Below, one piece after another: positions 24,834 through 34,959 of a DNA stretch of 64,000 nt; position 1 is the stretch's first letter; every line of letters begins with the position of its first letter. Both the position numbers and the translations under genes were made by a program. Origin of the DNA: a virus. The stretch spans positions 42,102-106,101 of IMG/VR virus record IMGVR_UViG_3300028840_005768. One strand, given 5' to 3'. The notes beneath the pieces were generated by a model, which worked only from the letters and a program-made list of their open reading frames with translations, searched no databases and had not been told where the DNA came from.

Positions 24834-26921
24834 TTACCCATTCACTTGAGTTAGTTCGATTCGTGCCACCCAACGGATGGTCGTCGAGGCCACGCCGGTG
24901 ACCGCGATCTTCAAAGAGTCATTGGTATCATCGGCGGACACCGTGCAGGAACCAAATGGCGTGCCGCTAGGTCCCCACGAGTTAGATGAGCTGTTCACTA
25001 GGGTCGTAGTTGAGCCTGTCCGTTCAATCACCCCCTTAGTCTCATACGCACAACTGCGCTGCGATCCATTTGTCTCGCGTGCGACGACATTGATGGTGAA
25101 GAACCAAGTATCACCATCGTTCAGCGTCATCCGCGCAGAACTTCCGTTCAGGAATAGCTCCGTGCTCGTTGCAGCATCAGTAGTGCTATTACGGGCAACC
25201 AGCACAGAAGTCTGAGCATCACCCATAGCGGCAAAACGACCAGACGCATGAGCTACTTGGCCATACAAGCCGGCCTTCCCATAGTAGCCACCAGGCACCG
25301 TGGCAACATCAGCAGTGACTTCATTCCCGTACCCGCCGCCGATAAAAACGTAATCAGCACTTGCTGTATGTTGGTACCCGCCGCCTATACAGACATAGCC
25401 TGCACCTGAAGAGACTGTGTGATCATAGCCTCCAGCAATCACACTATGGGTTCCAGCAATGCTGTGACCTTGACCGCTGCCAATGAATCCATAATCAGCA
25501 GAAACAACATTCTGATAGCCCGACCCTATAAAGCAACGATCTGCGGATATGTCATTGTCGTATCCTGTACCAATGGCACTCTCATCACCAGAGATTTCAT
25601 TGTAACTGCCGCACAGAACCCCAGAGTAATTACCCTTTGATGCGGAATTCAGAATCTTGTTATACCGACCAGCGCCTACAAAAGCATAGAGGCAGTTCGT
25701 CGATTGAATCTCGTTGTTCCGACCACCACCAATCACACCCGCGTATCCAGCAACTATATTATTTCTCCCAGCACCAATGAAGGTATAATAAGCGGATACG
25801 GTGTTGAGATAGCCTGCAGCAATGCCAGCAGATTGAACGCTGCTGGAAACAGTATTCGTGTTGCCGGCTCCAATGAACGAGTAAGACCCGCTAATGGTAT
25901 TGGTTGTGCCCGCCACAATTCCCGACAAGCCGGCATTTATTGTGTTGTCACCACCTGCAAGAATACCTGCATAATCGGAAGCATTCAATTCATTCCGTAG
26001 CCCAGCAACCACAGCCGAGTAATCACAATCCGAATCGATGTCTCCTTGGTAGCCGGTGACTATGCCGCATTCATAGCCGGCATTCACATTTTCTTCACCA
26101 GCAATGATCGCACCACGTCCCCCGGATTGAACATTACTTACCCCTGTGATAATAACTGCAAAGCTCCCACTAGCAGTATTGTTGTACCCTCCAATTATGA
26201 CAGAACAAGTTCCGCTAGCACATTGTGCATCCGTAGTACGAGATCGTTGAATATCACACGCCTTGTTCCCGTATGCCGTAGTCCCCTCGTCAAGGACAAA
26301 GATCGCACCTTCACCGTTGGGTGCAATTTGAATATTGCCGTCTGTTACAGACGTCGTGATCTTCTTCCCATTGACATCCAGGTTACCACCCAGCTTAATT
26401 GTGCCGCCGGCATCCAGAAAAATGTTGCCAGTTGCATCAACAACGGCATCCGTTCCATCAGAGAAGAGATCCATGTCACCCTGAGTCGCGCCTAAGCAAA
26501 TCTTTTGATTGTCAGCAGCGACGGTGATTGAACCCGTGGTAGAGAAGTTATCCGCAGCATTGGTCCAGTCAATGTGCTCATTTGCAACAAAATCACTGAA
26601 CCCATCATGAAAGGCACCGCCAGCCATTGCAGCACCGGCAGCGGCAACATTCGTAGCATCGGTCACATCAGCTCCAGCCTCAATGCCGTCAAGCTTCGCG
26701 CCATCAACAGACAAGTCCCTGCCGTCAATCAGGATGCCGACGTCAACAGTCAAATTCCCTGACAGGTTTCGAGAACCATCAGCGCGAAGATACTGCGTGT
26801 GGTCATCGTCTCCGAGACCAGTCAGCCCGCCGTGATCAACAATGGACGGATCAAGAGCATCTCCCGACTGCAGCTGCTCGATCTGCCCGGCATTCATCAC
26901 AAGAGGTTTTCGTTCAGCCAT
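24834..26921 (-). CDS. Tail fibre with YadA/hemagglutinin-like repeats
   Basis: 695 residues. The N-terminal attachment module contains VDHGGLTGLGDDDHTQYLRA, common in phage fibres. The middle holds more than a dozen units of about 15-20 residues of the form G-G-x-N-x-V-S-x-x-Y-x-F-I-G-A-G (for example YSFIGAGNTNTVSS, YTFIGAGRNNIVAG, YVCIGGGYQHTASA), matching the left-handed beta-roll of YadA-like heads. The C-terminus is a beta-domain that probably trimerises or binds receptor. The ATG at 26919-26921 has AGAGGA 6 nt upstream; the longer start is rejected. Confidence 0.78.
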   Translation of the reverse strand: MAERKPLVMNAGQIEQLQSGDALDPSIVDHGGLTGLGDDDHTQYLRADGSRNLSGNLTVDVGILIDGRDLSVDGAKLDGIEAGADVTDATNVAAAGAAMAGGAFHDGFSDFVANEHIDWTNAADNFSTTGSITVAADNQKICLGATQGDMDLFSDGTDAVVDATGNIFLDAGGTIKLGGNLDVNGKKITTSVTDGNIQIAPNGEGAIFVLDEGTTAYGNKACDIQRSRTTDAQCASGTCSVIIGGYNNTASGSFAVIITGVSNVQSGGRGAIIAGEENVNAGYECGIVTGYQGDIDSDCDYSAVVAGLRNELNASDYAGILAGGDNTINAGLSGIVAGTTNTISGSYSFIGAGNTNTVSSSVQSAGIAAGYLNTVSAYYTFIGAGRNNIVAGYAGVIGGGRNNEIQSTNCLYAFVGAGRYNKILNSASKGNYSGVLCGSYNEISGDESAIGTGYDNDISADRCFIGSGYQNVVSADYGFIGSGQGHSIAGTHSVIAGGYDHTVSSGAGYVCIGGGYQHTASADYVFIGGGYGNEVTADVATVPGGYYGKAGLYGQVAHASGRFAAMGDAQTSVLVARNSTTDAATSTELFLNGSSARMTLNDGDTWFFTINVVARETNGSQRSCAYETKGVIERTGSTTTLVNSSSNSWGPSGTPFGSCTVSADDTNDSLKIAVTGVASTTIRWVARIELTQVNG

Positions 26922-26931
26922 GGGAATCCTC

Positions 26932-29103
26932 TTAGAGTCGAACAGGTAGTTCGATTTCAATATCCAAGGTCTCGGCATCCAACGCGCGGCCAACCCGAAC
27001 GACATACTGGCCGACAGTAGTCGGGGCGGTTGCCGTCAAGAGGCCGGCTGTGGTCGAACTGAGAAAGTAGGTGATGCCGGGTGTTAGAGCAGTGGTGCCG
27101 ATAACCTCAGTCCAATCCGACCGCGTGACCTTACCCTCAGTGATGTATTTCACAGTCGATGCCGCTGCAGCATCCGACAAAGCCACACCGGCAACCTGTA
27201 CGGAACTCGCCCCGTTTGCCTGGGCCAGGTCCGCGTGACCATTGCTCTTGATGTAGAGAGCGTGGCCGATCTTGATTTGTGAATCTGCAACCGCCTCGCT
27301 GTAGTCAGCCTCGGAAGTCACAGGAGGCTCCGCCTCAACAGGAACATAGTAGCCATCCACCTGCTCCGAGCGAGTTGCCGAGTAACGGTACGTTGGAGGC
27401 ACGACCTGCGGATTCCAGGTGGGGTCCAGCTCACCCTGGAATTCAAAGCTCGCCGAGTAGGAATCAAAGCGATCCTCGATGATCGGCTCGGCCGGCGACG
27501 TGATCACGCCTTTCCAATAGCGGTGCTCCCAGTCGATCAGGCCGACCTCTTGCCCGGGATGGGCCTCCATGAAATCCAACAACGCCTGAGCCTCCACACG
27601 GAACAGGCCGGAGAATTGCAGTACGAGCGTTTGAACCTTCGGCCAAATGGGATCCGCGAAGACAATCAGCGTCCCACCGCGCGTTTCCCGCTGAATTCGA
27701 TTGAAGGCCAAACGATCCTTGTTCCCCAAATTGGGCGCCCGAAGTGAGACGCTATCAGTCACCGTGCCAGTAGCCGGGTACACCAGCTGAAAGTCCACCT
27801 GGATACCCGACATCGGCCCCTGCAGCTCCGTTGGGGGCGGGGTCGGGGCATCAGGATCCGTGTTCTCACCAACGAACGGCGTGTACTGATACAGCGATGA
27901 GCCGGAAACGATGACAAAGGCTGCAGCTTGCGACAGATTCAAGGTCGAACCGAGCGCGGGTCCCCGCTCAATGACAACAGTAGCCGCTTGTGTCAGAGTT
28001 AAGTCGCTGCCAAAGTACTCACCAGTCTTAACCGAATCAGACAACGAGAGCGACGAACTCGCACTCTCCACCTGATGGAGTGCTTGGCTCAGCGACAAGG
28101 TATTCGAAGCAGAGTGCGAAGACGCAGACGCTTTGATCAGAATGACGGAGACCGCCTGACCGAGGGATAGGGTCTGATCATCCGTGGGCGGGCTGAAATC
28201 CCCTTCCAGGTCAACACTCTGCGTCAGACCGGTCTCAACCTCAATCAGCGAATTGGTCGCCGTATCATACCATATTTCCGTCTCCACCAACGGCGACGTC
28301 GCACTGACATAGATCGGCCCGGCAACATGGACGCTCTGCGCCAACGCCAGTTCAGTGGTAGCCGTACCGGTCAAGAAGTTACTCTTGACCGATTGGGCCA
28401 GGGCGAGTTGTGTGGTAACAGCAAGCGGCAGAGGGGCCGCATGAACGTCTTGACTCAGCGAAAGGATATTACTGACGGAAAGCGGAACAGCCCCTAACTT
28501 GACAGACTGAGTCAAAGCCAAAGTGCTCGTTACCAGCTTGCCGTGCGTTACCACGACCGCCTGACTAAGAGACAATGCGCTCGTCAGGTAACGGTACTTG
28601 ATGATGTTGTCAGCAATCTGCTCCAGATCGAGCGTATTGCTGGCAGACAGGTTTCTGTCCCCACTGGGGACCACTTCTTGTGCCAGGTAAATGTCTGAAG
28701 ACGCTGAGACTTCAAACACTTCCGGCTCGCGCACTGAACTGGTCAGCTCAAGCGTATTGGTCACAAAGAGCGGTTTCGGCCCAACATAACTCAGGTCTTG
28801 ACTCAGTGACAACTGGCTATGCATGTAGAAAGTAGGAACGAAATCCGCAGCATCACTGAGAGACAGCGTGCTAGTGACACTTTCGGTATGGAGATTCTTC
28901 GCTGCCGATTGGGTCAATGAGAGCGTCGACTCCACGCTCCTCTCGATAATTGGATACGGACGAAGAATCTCCACCGCTTGCCGCGTAACACGCAGCTCAC
29001 TAGATACTGGGTGCAGCACTTCGACAGCCTGCCGAGTGACGCGAAGCTCGCTGTCTACCTCGTGCAGTGCTTCGACTGCTTGTCGCGTAACACGAAGTGC
29101 CAT
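26932..29103 (-). CDS. Tail fibre/adhesin with LRVTRQ and LSLSQAV repeats
   Basis: 723 residues from ATG 29101-29103. Residues 1-50 are three copies of a 17-residue unit (LRVTRQAVEALHEVDSE and variants), shared with the gene at 30.2 kb. Residues about 60-410 hold some fifteen copies of an S-x-L-x-L-S-Q-A-V motif every 20-30 residues, a regular beta-like array. Then a Pro-rich linker and a domain with LIDWEHRYWKGVIT that resembles tail adaptor modules, and a final domain (KIGHALYIKSNGHADLAQAN) of the fibre-decoration type. Probably a long side fibre. Confidence 0.68.
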   Translation of the reverse strand: MALRVTRQAVEALHEVDSELRVTRQAVEVLHPVSSELRVTRQAVEILRPYPIIERSVESTLSLTQSAAKNLHTESVTSTLSLSDAADFVPTFYMHSQLSLSQDLSYVGPKPLFVTNTLELTSSVREPEVFEVSASSDIYLAQEVVPSGDRNLSASNTLDLEQIADNIIKYRYLTSALSLSQAVVVTHGKLVTSTLALTQSVKLGAVPLSVSNILSLSQDVHAAPLPLAVTTQLALAQSVKSNFLTGTATTELALAQSVHVAGPIYVSATSPLVETEIWYDTATNSLIEVETGLTQSVDLEGDFSPPTDDQTLSLGQAVSVILIKASASSHSASNTLSLSQALHQVESASSSLSLSDSVKTGEYFGSDLTLTQAATVVIERGPALGSTLNLSQAAAFVIVSGSSLYQYTPFVGENTDPDAPTPPPTELQGPMSGIQVDFQLVYPATGTVTDSVSLRAPNLGNKDRLAFNRIQRETRGGTLIVFADPIWPKVQTLVLQFSGLFRVEAQALLDFMEAHPGQEVGLIDWEHRYWKGVITSPAEPIIEDRFDSYSASFEFQGELDPTWNPQVVPPTYRYSATRSEQVDGYYVPVEAEPPVTSEADYSEAVADSQIKIGHALYIKSNGHADLAQANGASSVQVAGVALSDAAAASTVKYITEGKVTRSDWTEVIGTTALTPGITYFLSSTTAGLLTATAPTTVGQYVVRVGRALDAETLDIEIELPVRL

Positions 29104-29116
29104 CAATTCTCTCCCA

Positions 29117-29152
29117 CCTACCCGGCCTACCCGACCTACCCGGCCTACCCGA
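29117..29152. repeat. Four tandem 9-bp repeats at a gene junction
   Basis: CCTACCCGR occurs four times in a row. The array contains the TAG stop of the LamG-like gene and supplies GGTAGGTGGGAG, the likely ribosome site, for the next gene. Confidence 0.6.
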
Positions 29153-30191
29153 CCTTCACGCCAAACTGTGCCGCATTGATGCCAGCCGCCGTCCACGCAG
29201 AGCTGGTATCAGGATCCTGTTCCATAATCCGCCCTTGACCAACAAAGGACGTACTACCAATCGAGACACCAGCATCCTCATCAACTGTCGTATTCGACTT
29301 GCAGGAAGTGATCAATGTCTTGCTCTGAGCATCCGTCACCCGAGCGATGGTGTTGATTTGGATTCCTTTGATGCCAGTGATTCCGGTGTCAATGTTCTCA
29401 TAGTCATAGAGATCACGGTCACCAGAAGTGCCGGATTCCACGTACGTGGTGTCACCATCCGGCGGCTCTTCATCAACCAGGGCATAATGATCGGTTCCCG
29501 TCGAGCATGTGAAATCCTTTTCACCAGTCACATCACCATTCGGAACAATGCCGGTGACCTTCATGTCGCCAAGGAAGTCGTTGTTCGTGCTCCCAGTGCT
29601 GTCACAAACGTAGATGTCATCCCATGTAGTCAAGGCATACTGATCCCCATAGAAAATGAGCCTGTCTGCTGACGCATTCGACGACGCTTGTGTGTCAACA
29701 CTTGATCCACTCATCACCGCTGTTCCATTGAAGCGAACTACATAGGAACCGGTCGTATTGTGGATGGTAACCTTAACTTCGACGTAAACCCACTGATTTG
29801 TAGATAAGCCATAGGTATCAAGGACCGTTGTGTTACGTTTAAGACGCAGAGTAGCGCCTTCACGATCTAACACAATCTGATTTGTTGGGCCGGCCGAATC
29901 GATAATCTGCAGCCAGTTACCACCGTTTGAATAGGAAGAGGGGAGCTTGACGGCAAAACCAATAATCCAGGTTGCTTGAGAATCCAAATCAACCCGAATA
30001 CTGTGGTGATAAGCCCCACCGCCCCATTCAATCCCTAGACCAGAACCACGACCAGCAACAATCTCACCATCATCACCACCTGCTGTGGTATTGGCTTCAT
30101 CGTATTTCTGTTGTAGCGCGGTCTCGAGCGTGGACCCCGTAGTCCCCGAGGCACCAAACGTCTCGAAACCCTCAATCCAGCGAAGTGCCAT
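29145..30191 (-). CDS. Fibre/structural protein with LamG (concanavalin A)-like domain
   Basis: 348 residues from ATG 30189-30191, which has GAGGAGG upstream. MALRWIEGFETFG and the following jelly-roll pattern (SIRVDLDSQATWIIGFAVKL, LRLKRNTTVLDTYGLSTNQW, VYVEVKVTIHNTTGSYVVRF) fit the LamG-like beta-sandwich found in phage structural proteins. It then has DDIYVCDSTGSTNNDFLGDM, a usual conserved block of these proteins. It may bind a surface glycan or decorate the tail. Confidence 0.7.
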   Translation of the reverse strand: MALRWIEGFETFGASGTTGSTLETALQQKYDEANTTAGGDDGEIVAGRGSGLGIEWGGGAYHHSIRVDLDSQATWIIGFAVKLPSSYSNGGNWLQIIDSAGPTNQIVLDREGATLRLKRNTTVLDTYGLSTNQWVYVEVKVTIHNTTGSYVVRFNGTAVMSGSSVDTQASSNASADRLIFYGDQYALTTWDDIYVCDSTGSTNNDFLGDMKVTGIVPNGDVTGEKDFTCSTGTDHYALVDEEPPDGDTTYVESGTSGDRDLYDYENIDTGITGIKGIQINTIARVTDAQSKTLITSCKSNTTVDEDAGVSIGSTSFVGQGRIMEQDPDTSSAWTAAGINAAQFGVKVG

Positions 30192-30210
30192 AGGAACCTC
30201 CTCATAGTAC

Positions 30211-30705
30211 CTAGTTAACTCGCAATCCAAACACCCGGCGAACCAGTTGATTGGCAGTTGATGGATAGACTCTCTCAAGATAAGTCAATACATCCCGGTA
30301 TCGATTGAATCCAGAAAGAATCGGATCAATCGTACTCACAAGCCTCAAGATCAAATAGACAATGCCGGCATCACCTTGAGAATCGGCATTCAAACCCAAT
30401 TCAGAGATGATCAATTCAGCATAGTTCTCTTGAATACTCGCCGTTGATGATTGAAACAACGTGAACGTTGACTCAACACTCTCCTCAACCACTGGATACA
30501 ACGGACAAAGGATCTCTACGGCTTGGCGAGTGACGCGCAGTGTGCTAGACACCGGATGCAACACTTCGACAGCCTGCCGTGTGACGCAAAGCTCACTAGC
30601 CACTGCATACTCATGCAGTACTTCGACAACTTGCCGAGTGACGCGAAGCTCGCTGTCAACTTCGTGCAGTGCTTCGACTGTTTGCCGTGTAACGCGAAGT
30701 GCCAT
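30211..30705 (-). CDS. Structural protein with N-terminal LRVTRQ repeats
   Basis: 164 residues. The first 70 residues are four copies of the 17-residue LRVTRQ-V-E-x-LH unit, almost identical to those starting the 723-residue fibre. The C-terminus is unique and helical (GIVYLILRLVSTIDPILSGF, then YRDVLTYLERVYP). The shared module suggests a common docking partner or a recent duplication. No strong ribosome site precedes the ATG, and a terminator hairpin lies 22 bases upstream. Confidence 0.6.
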   Translation of the reverse strand: MALRVTRQTVEALHEVDSELRVTRQVVEVLHEYAVASELCVTRQAVEVLHPVSSTLRVTRQAVEILCPLYPVVEESVESTFTLFQSSTASIQENYAELIISELGLNADSQGDAGIVYLILRLVSTIDPILSGFNRYRDVLTYLERVYPSTANQLVRRVFGLRVN

Positions 30706-30726
30706 AGGAAATCAAAAGATGGCCGA

Positions 30727-30750
30727 GCCGGGCCGCAGCCCGAGCCCGGC
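30727..30750 (-). terminator. GC-rich hairpin terminator
   Basis: GCCGGGC and GCCCGGC form a 7-bp stem. On the minus strand the hairpin is followed by TCGGCCATCTTTTG, a weak T-tract, between the structural genes at 30.8 and 30.7 kb. It may reduce read-through. Confidence 0.5.
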
Positions 30751-30785
30751 CACCACGAGGGAGAGAATCAAAACGGCGTCCGCGA

Positions 30786-31349
30786 TTACGCGCTCACCGT
30801 GTACGTGATCTTCAGCTGATCGCTGACCGCCACCGTGACCGTCGAGGCAAAGAGAGCCGTTGCCCAGAGGCAGTGAGCTGTGCCGGCAGTATGGTCGCCT
30901 TTGGTAGCCGCATTGGTACCAGCACACAGAAACACGCCGCGCACCGCACCGGCCGAAGAAATGGTGAAGGTGGCAACCGCCGAATTCGAGATTGACTGAC
31001 CCGAAGCAGCGTCCTCCGGCCAGGTCACACGATTGGCCTCGGAGTAGCCGGTGAACTCGTCCCAGTCATGACCCGCCTGATCAATGTCGTCATACTTGTC
31101 AGTAGCCTGGACCCCAGTGCCACCATAGTTGTTGTTGTCAATCAGGCCGAGATACCAGGTAGTGTGAGCCGAGGTACCATGGAACATCACGTCAAAGAGA
31201 CGATTCTTCCCCTCATTCGTGATGCCATTCGTGATATTGTACTCAGCGATCTTCTCGCCCTCCCGCCAATGCTCAATGACCAGGCGGCCTTTGAGAGGCA
31301 ACAGGTTGGCCGGGAGCGGAGCGGCAGGGGCGCATGCATTGTCGTTCAT
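30786..31349 (-). CDS. Structural protein, tail or decoration type
   Basis: 187 residues. KIAEYNITNGITNEGKNRLF, then HTTWYLGLIDNN and a C-terminal beta region (AVATFTISSAGAVRGVFLCA, VTVAVSDQLKITYTVSA) match a family of small phage structural proteins common near tail-fibre genes. Flanked by two hairpin terminators, so its dose may be set separately from its neighbours. Confidence 0.6.
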   Translation of the reverse strand: MNDNACAPAAPLPANLLPLKGRLVIEHWREGEKIAEYNITNGITNEGKNRLFDVMFHGTSAHTTWYLGLIDNNNYGGTGVQATDKYDDIDQAGHDWDEFTGYSEANRVTWPEDAASGQSISNSAVATFTISSAGAVRGVFLCAGTNAATKGDHTAGTAHCLWATALFASTVTVAVSDQLKITYTVSA

Positions 31350-31386
31350 CTACGAAGTCTCCACAGAAAGGGTGTCAAGAAATGGC

Positions 31387-31409
31387 AGACGCCACCTCAG
31401 GTGGCGTCT
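31387..31409 (-). terminator. Perfect 10-bp hairpin after the tape measure gene
   Basis: AGACGCCACC, TCA, GGTGGCGTCT. On the minus strand it is followed by GCCATTTCTTG. Located 24 bases beyond the tape measure stop. Confidence 0.6.
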
Positions 31410-31433
31410 TACCGAGCTGTCCAGAACAAACGC

Positions 31434-34400
31434 TTAGAAGGGGCGGAGTGTCCGCTTACGAAGCTCGCGTTGAAGACTTCGTCCCACCTCACGACCAGTC
31501 AGTTGCGGAGTTTTCGACTCATTGACTGTGACCGAAATGTCTCCGATGTTTGTGACCGAGCCGCCAGATTCACGATATACCGGCTTCACGCCCGCATTCA
31601 TTGCTTGGAGCTGAGGGAAGAACTGATGAGCCGATCGGGCATTCACCACAAACTCACCCTTCGACAACCAAGCAGGAATCACATCCGTGCCCCGGCCGCC
31701 CGCAGCGAAGTACTGCCCCTTGGCCGCCGTTTGTGCCGTAGGCGCCGTCAACGGTGCGGCAAGCCTTGCTGCATTACCGATCTCCGTCTGCAGGAGTCGA
31801 TACTGGCCCACCATGGCAGCAACCTTGTTCGTCCCTGCATCAACTGCCTCATTCAGTTGTTGCTGGGTCGTTACCGACTTCAACTCCTCTTGCCACCGTT
31901 CCCCAGCCTTCCGTTTGATGGCATCAAGGATCGGCAACATCTGACGAGCCTTCTCCGCCGCCTCGTCCCCTCCTTCAAAAAACTGGCTGAACGGATTCTG
32001 CTTCAGCTCCCCCATCTGCCCATAAGCTTCAGTGATGCGGTTGAGAGCACCTGCCATCACGTCGACTTCATGACGCATTTTTGGAGCGAATGCTTTTTGC
32101 CACCCTGTCTGAAGATAGTCTTCCCGGAAAGCCCGACCTAATTGGGATACACGATTGATCTCCTCTTGTGTTGGTATCCCTTGTGTCAACCCGATCAGAG
32201 CGCCACGAAGCTGATTAAAGGCAACAGCCCTTTGGTCAATTTCCGTAGACATCCCCATCTCATCCATATAGACACTTTCTTCAGTCCGTCGCCCGATGTC
32301 CGCCAACAACCGACCTGCCGTAGCCATGCTGGTGTTGTAACTATCAAGAGCCAGGGTCGCTTTCTGATATTGCTCAGGGGCAGTTTCCATTGACGTCTGC
32401 ATCGCCCGCTCAGCCCTCATGAGGGTTGCTGCATCGCCGATATTGATTCCCTGTACCTTTGCGACAGCCTCGATCTCCACCTGGAAAGGATGTTGATCAA
32501 AGAAAGTCTGAAACGCGCCCTGTGTCTCCTGGAACACTCTGTCCAGATTAGCCGGCATCGATACAAGCGTTTGGAATTCAAGCCCTTTCCCCGGCTTGGC
32601 AATGCGTTCGAAGAGCTGCTGAACAAAGGGTTGACCTTCAAGGCCGAAATGCTTCTGACCTTCATCAAGCAGCGCGTAGAAACGCTTGATCTCCGTCTCC
32701 ATCGTGGCACGATTCTTCTGCCATTCCTCGGCCGGAAGAACCTTGTCACCATCGAAGACTGTTGCCAGTTCCTCGATCTTCTTGGCGCTAACCTCCAGTG
32801 TTTGCATCCAAGCTGCCGTGTCCCTGGCGTTGGCTTCCAAACCCTTGCTGGCTGTTGTCAAAGACGACTGATGCGCACGCTCTGCCCGCATCATGCGACC
32901 ATACATGCTCTCTGCTTGCTCAGTGAGTTTGTTGGCCCAAACCTGTTCTTGATTTGATTGAGCAAGCGAATATGCCTGCTCATTCAAGGCAACCGCTCGC
33001 TGGTGTGCCTGTTGTGCCAACTGGACTTGCTCTTCCGTGACCGCCTTCCTCAGCAATTCAGCCGCTCGATAAGATTCTCGTTGAGCCCGATCAAACAAGG
33101 CACCCAACTTGAACTGATCCGGCAGCTGTTCAAGACCACGCGCAAAGAGCGTGTCCGACAACTCCCGCTTCAAGTCACGAGCCCGATCCGTTGAGGCATC
33201 AAAAAGCTCGTCCATGCCATTGACGGCAGCCTGAATTGCTTGAACGGCCTTCTTCCGAGAATCCAGGACCTGTCGCAGAGCCCATTTCGTGCTGCCAACA
33301 AGAGCATCATTCTTGACAGCAATCGCGTCCGTCGCCTCAAAGTACTTCTTGCGAGTCTCTGCAACCTCCTCGTTGTAGAGCTTCAGGATCTGCTTGACTT
33401 TGTCCTTCTCAAGCTGTGTCTCTCTGGCGACCTTCTTCTTCCGCTCCTCAAGCAGTCGATCCATGGCCTTCTTTGTAGCCTCGACTTCGGCATCCCATCC
33501 CGCGCGAATTGTGCGCCCGATATAGTCCCCAGCCATATAGGCGGCCAAGGCAAGACCAACAACGGAAATGGCACCCTTCATCGAGAGTGCCGACGCCGCG
33601 GCAGCATTCTGCGCATTGGCCAGAGACCACGCTCGAACTTCCGCCACACCCATCGCGATGGCAAACACTCCAAATGATGCCGCCAAAGCAGGAATAGTTG
33701 CCCCCAAGGAACGAAAGAGACGAATCAAAGTGTCCGCGCCACCCATGACATCGAATATCTGGTGCGAAGCGGCAATGATCTCTTCCCCGAACTCCCGGGT
33801 GAAGAAATTCTTCAATCGATTCAGCTCGCGTGTGACCCGCTCGACATCCGTTTCAATGAACATCTTGTATTCGCGATCAAAGGCCTCAGCCGCTTCCTTC
33901 TCGATCTCATCGAGATTGGCAGCGAACTTCTTCGCCCCATCGGCGCTCAAGATCAGCTCACCGACGATACCGCGAATACGAGGAAAGAGTTTGGCGATTG
34001 CTGCTGTCGAACCGTCCGTGTGCTCGGTTACCTCGAGCAGTGCTTCGCCAAGGGTCTTAGTCGCCAGAAGTTGCTCCGCCGACTCATACCCCAAATCACG
34101 AAGAGTATCCTTCATCGCCTTGCTCGGCTTGATGAAGGCCTGCATCACGCCGCGCAACTGGGTGGCGGCCTTGTTGGTATCGATCCCAGCGATCGTCACC
34201 GTCGCAAAAGCAGCCTGCAACTCCTCCATCTCGACACCAAGCTGTGCCGCCAACGGCGCCACAGTACCGAAGGAATTGGCCAACTGATCGGCTCGGGTAC
34301 GTCCTAGCTCGATCGTCTTGAAGAACTTGGCCGAGACATCCTCCGCCTCAGTGACATCCTTCCCGTAAGCGTTCAATGTCCCCGAGATCAGGTTGACGCC

Positions 34401-34958
34401 TGTATCGATATCGGTGACCGCAACCTTGGAGAACTTCGCAATGCTGCTGGTGAACGACTCCACGTCACCAACCGACTTGGCGACCTGATTCGACAACGTC
34501 TGATAGAACGCTTCGGTTGTGGACGCCAGCCCGACATTGAACTCATCCGATACCCCTTGAATGGCATCCTTCAAATGATCGAGATTCTTGACCGGAGAAA
34601 TCGTACGGACTTCGGCGACTTTTCTCTGAAACTCAGCAGCATCCGCCACTGCCGCATTGAGCGCATTCCGCAAGGTGCTCAACGAACGGACAATCGCCTG
34701 GGTGGTCACAATCCTGACCATCGTCTTCCAGTCGACAGTCAAGCGTTGGACTTTCTTACTAGCGTCTTTCAAGCCGTCATTTGTCTGGCCCAATCCTTGA
34801 GCGACTTGGGCTCCGTTCTGATTGAACTGGCCCATCATCTCTGCCGTGCTCTTGAGGCGATCCTCAAGCTTGGCAAAGTGTTGATCCAACTTGCGCAAAG
34901 TGTCTAAGGCTTGTGCGGCTGAGAATCCCAGTTCTTGTCTGATTTCGTCAGCCATCAT
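31434..34958 (-). CDS. Tail tape measure protein
   Basis: 1174 residues, the longest structural gene. The N-terminal third matches the TP901-type tape measure domain (VRTISPVKNLDHLKDAIQGV, KFSKVAVTDIDTGVNLISGT, LGVEMEELQAAFATVTIAGI, ATQLRGVMQAF). A hydrophobic region around residues 430-490 is the usual membrane-interacting part, and the rest is alpha-helical coiled coil. Length sets tail length; by analogy with about 1.5 Angstrom per residue the tail would be of medium length, consistent with a siphovirus. Two adjacent ATG codons (34956 and 34953) precede the frame. Confidence 0.9.
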   Translation of the reverse strand: MMADEIRQELGFSAAQALDTLRKLDQHFAKLEDRLKSTAEMMGQFNQNGAQVAQGLGQTNDGLKDASKKVQRLTVDWKTMVRIVTTQAIVRSLSTLRNALNAAVADAAEFQRKVAEVRTISPVKNLDHLKDAIQGVSDEFNVGLASTTEAFYQTLSNQVAKSVGDVESFTSSIAKFSKVAVTDIDTGVNLISGTLNAYGKDVTEAEDVSAKFFKTIELGRTRADQLANSFGTVAPLAAQLGVEMEELQAAFATVTIAGIDTNKAATQLRGVMQAFIKPSKAMKDTLRDLGYESAEQLLATKTLGEALLEVTEHTDGSTAAIAKLFPRIRGIVGELILSADGAKKFAANLDEIEKEAAEAFDREYKMFIETDVERVTRELNRLKNFFTREFGEEIIAASHQIFDVMGGADTLIRLFRSLGATIPALAASFGVFAIAMGVAEVRAWSLANAQNAAAASALSMKGAISVVGLALAAYMAGDYIGRTIRAGWDAEVEATKKAMDRLLEERKKKVARETQLEKDKVKQILKLYNEEVAETRKKYFEATDAIAVKNDALVGSTKWALRQVLDSRKKAVQAIQAAVNGMDELFDASTDRARDLKRELSDTLFARGLEQLPDQFKLGALFDRAQRESYRAAELLRKAVTEEQVQLAQQAHQRAVALNEQAYSLAQSNQEQVWANKLTEQAESMYGRMMRAERAHQSSLTTASKGLEANARDTAAWMQTLEVSAKKIEELATVFDGDKVLPAEEWQKNRATMETEIKRFYALLDEGQKHFGLEGQPFVQQLFERIAKPGKGLEFQTLVSMPANLDRVFQETQGAFQTFFDQHPFQVEIEAVAKVQGINIGDAATLMRAERAMQTSMETAPEQYQKATLALDSYNTSMATAGRLLADIGRRTEESVYMDEMGMSTEIDQRAVAFNQLRGALIGLTQGIPTQEEINRVSQLGRAFREDYLQTGWQKAFAPKMRHEVDVMAGALNRITEAYGQMGELKQNPFSQFFEGGDEAAEKARQMLPILDAIKRKAGERWQEELKSVTTQQQLNEAVDAGTNKVAAMVGQYRLLQTEIGNAARLAAPLTAPTAQTAAKGQYFAAGGRGTDVIPAWLSKGEFVVNARSAHQFFPQLQAMNAGVKPVYRESGGSVTNIGDISVTVNESKTPQLTGREVGRSLQRELRKRTLRPF

Positions 34959-34959
34959 G

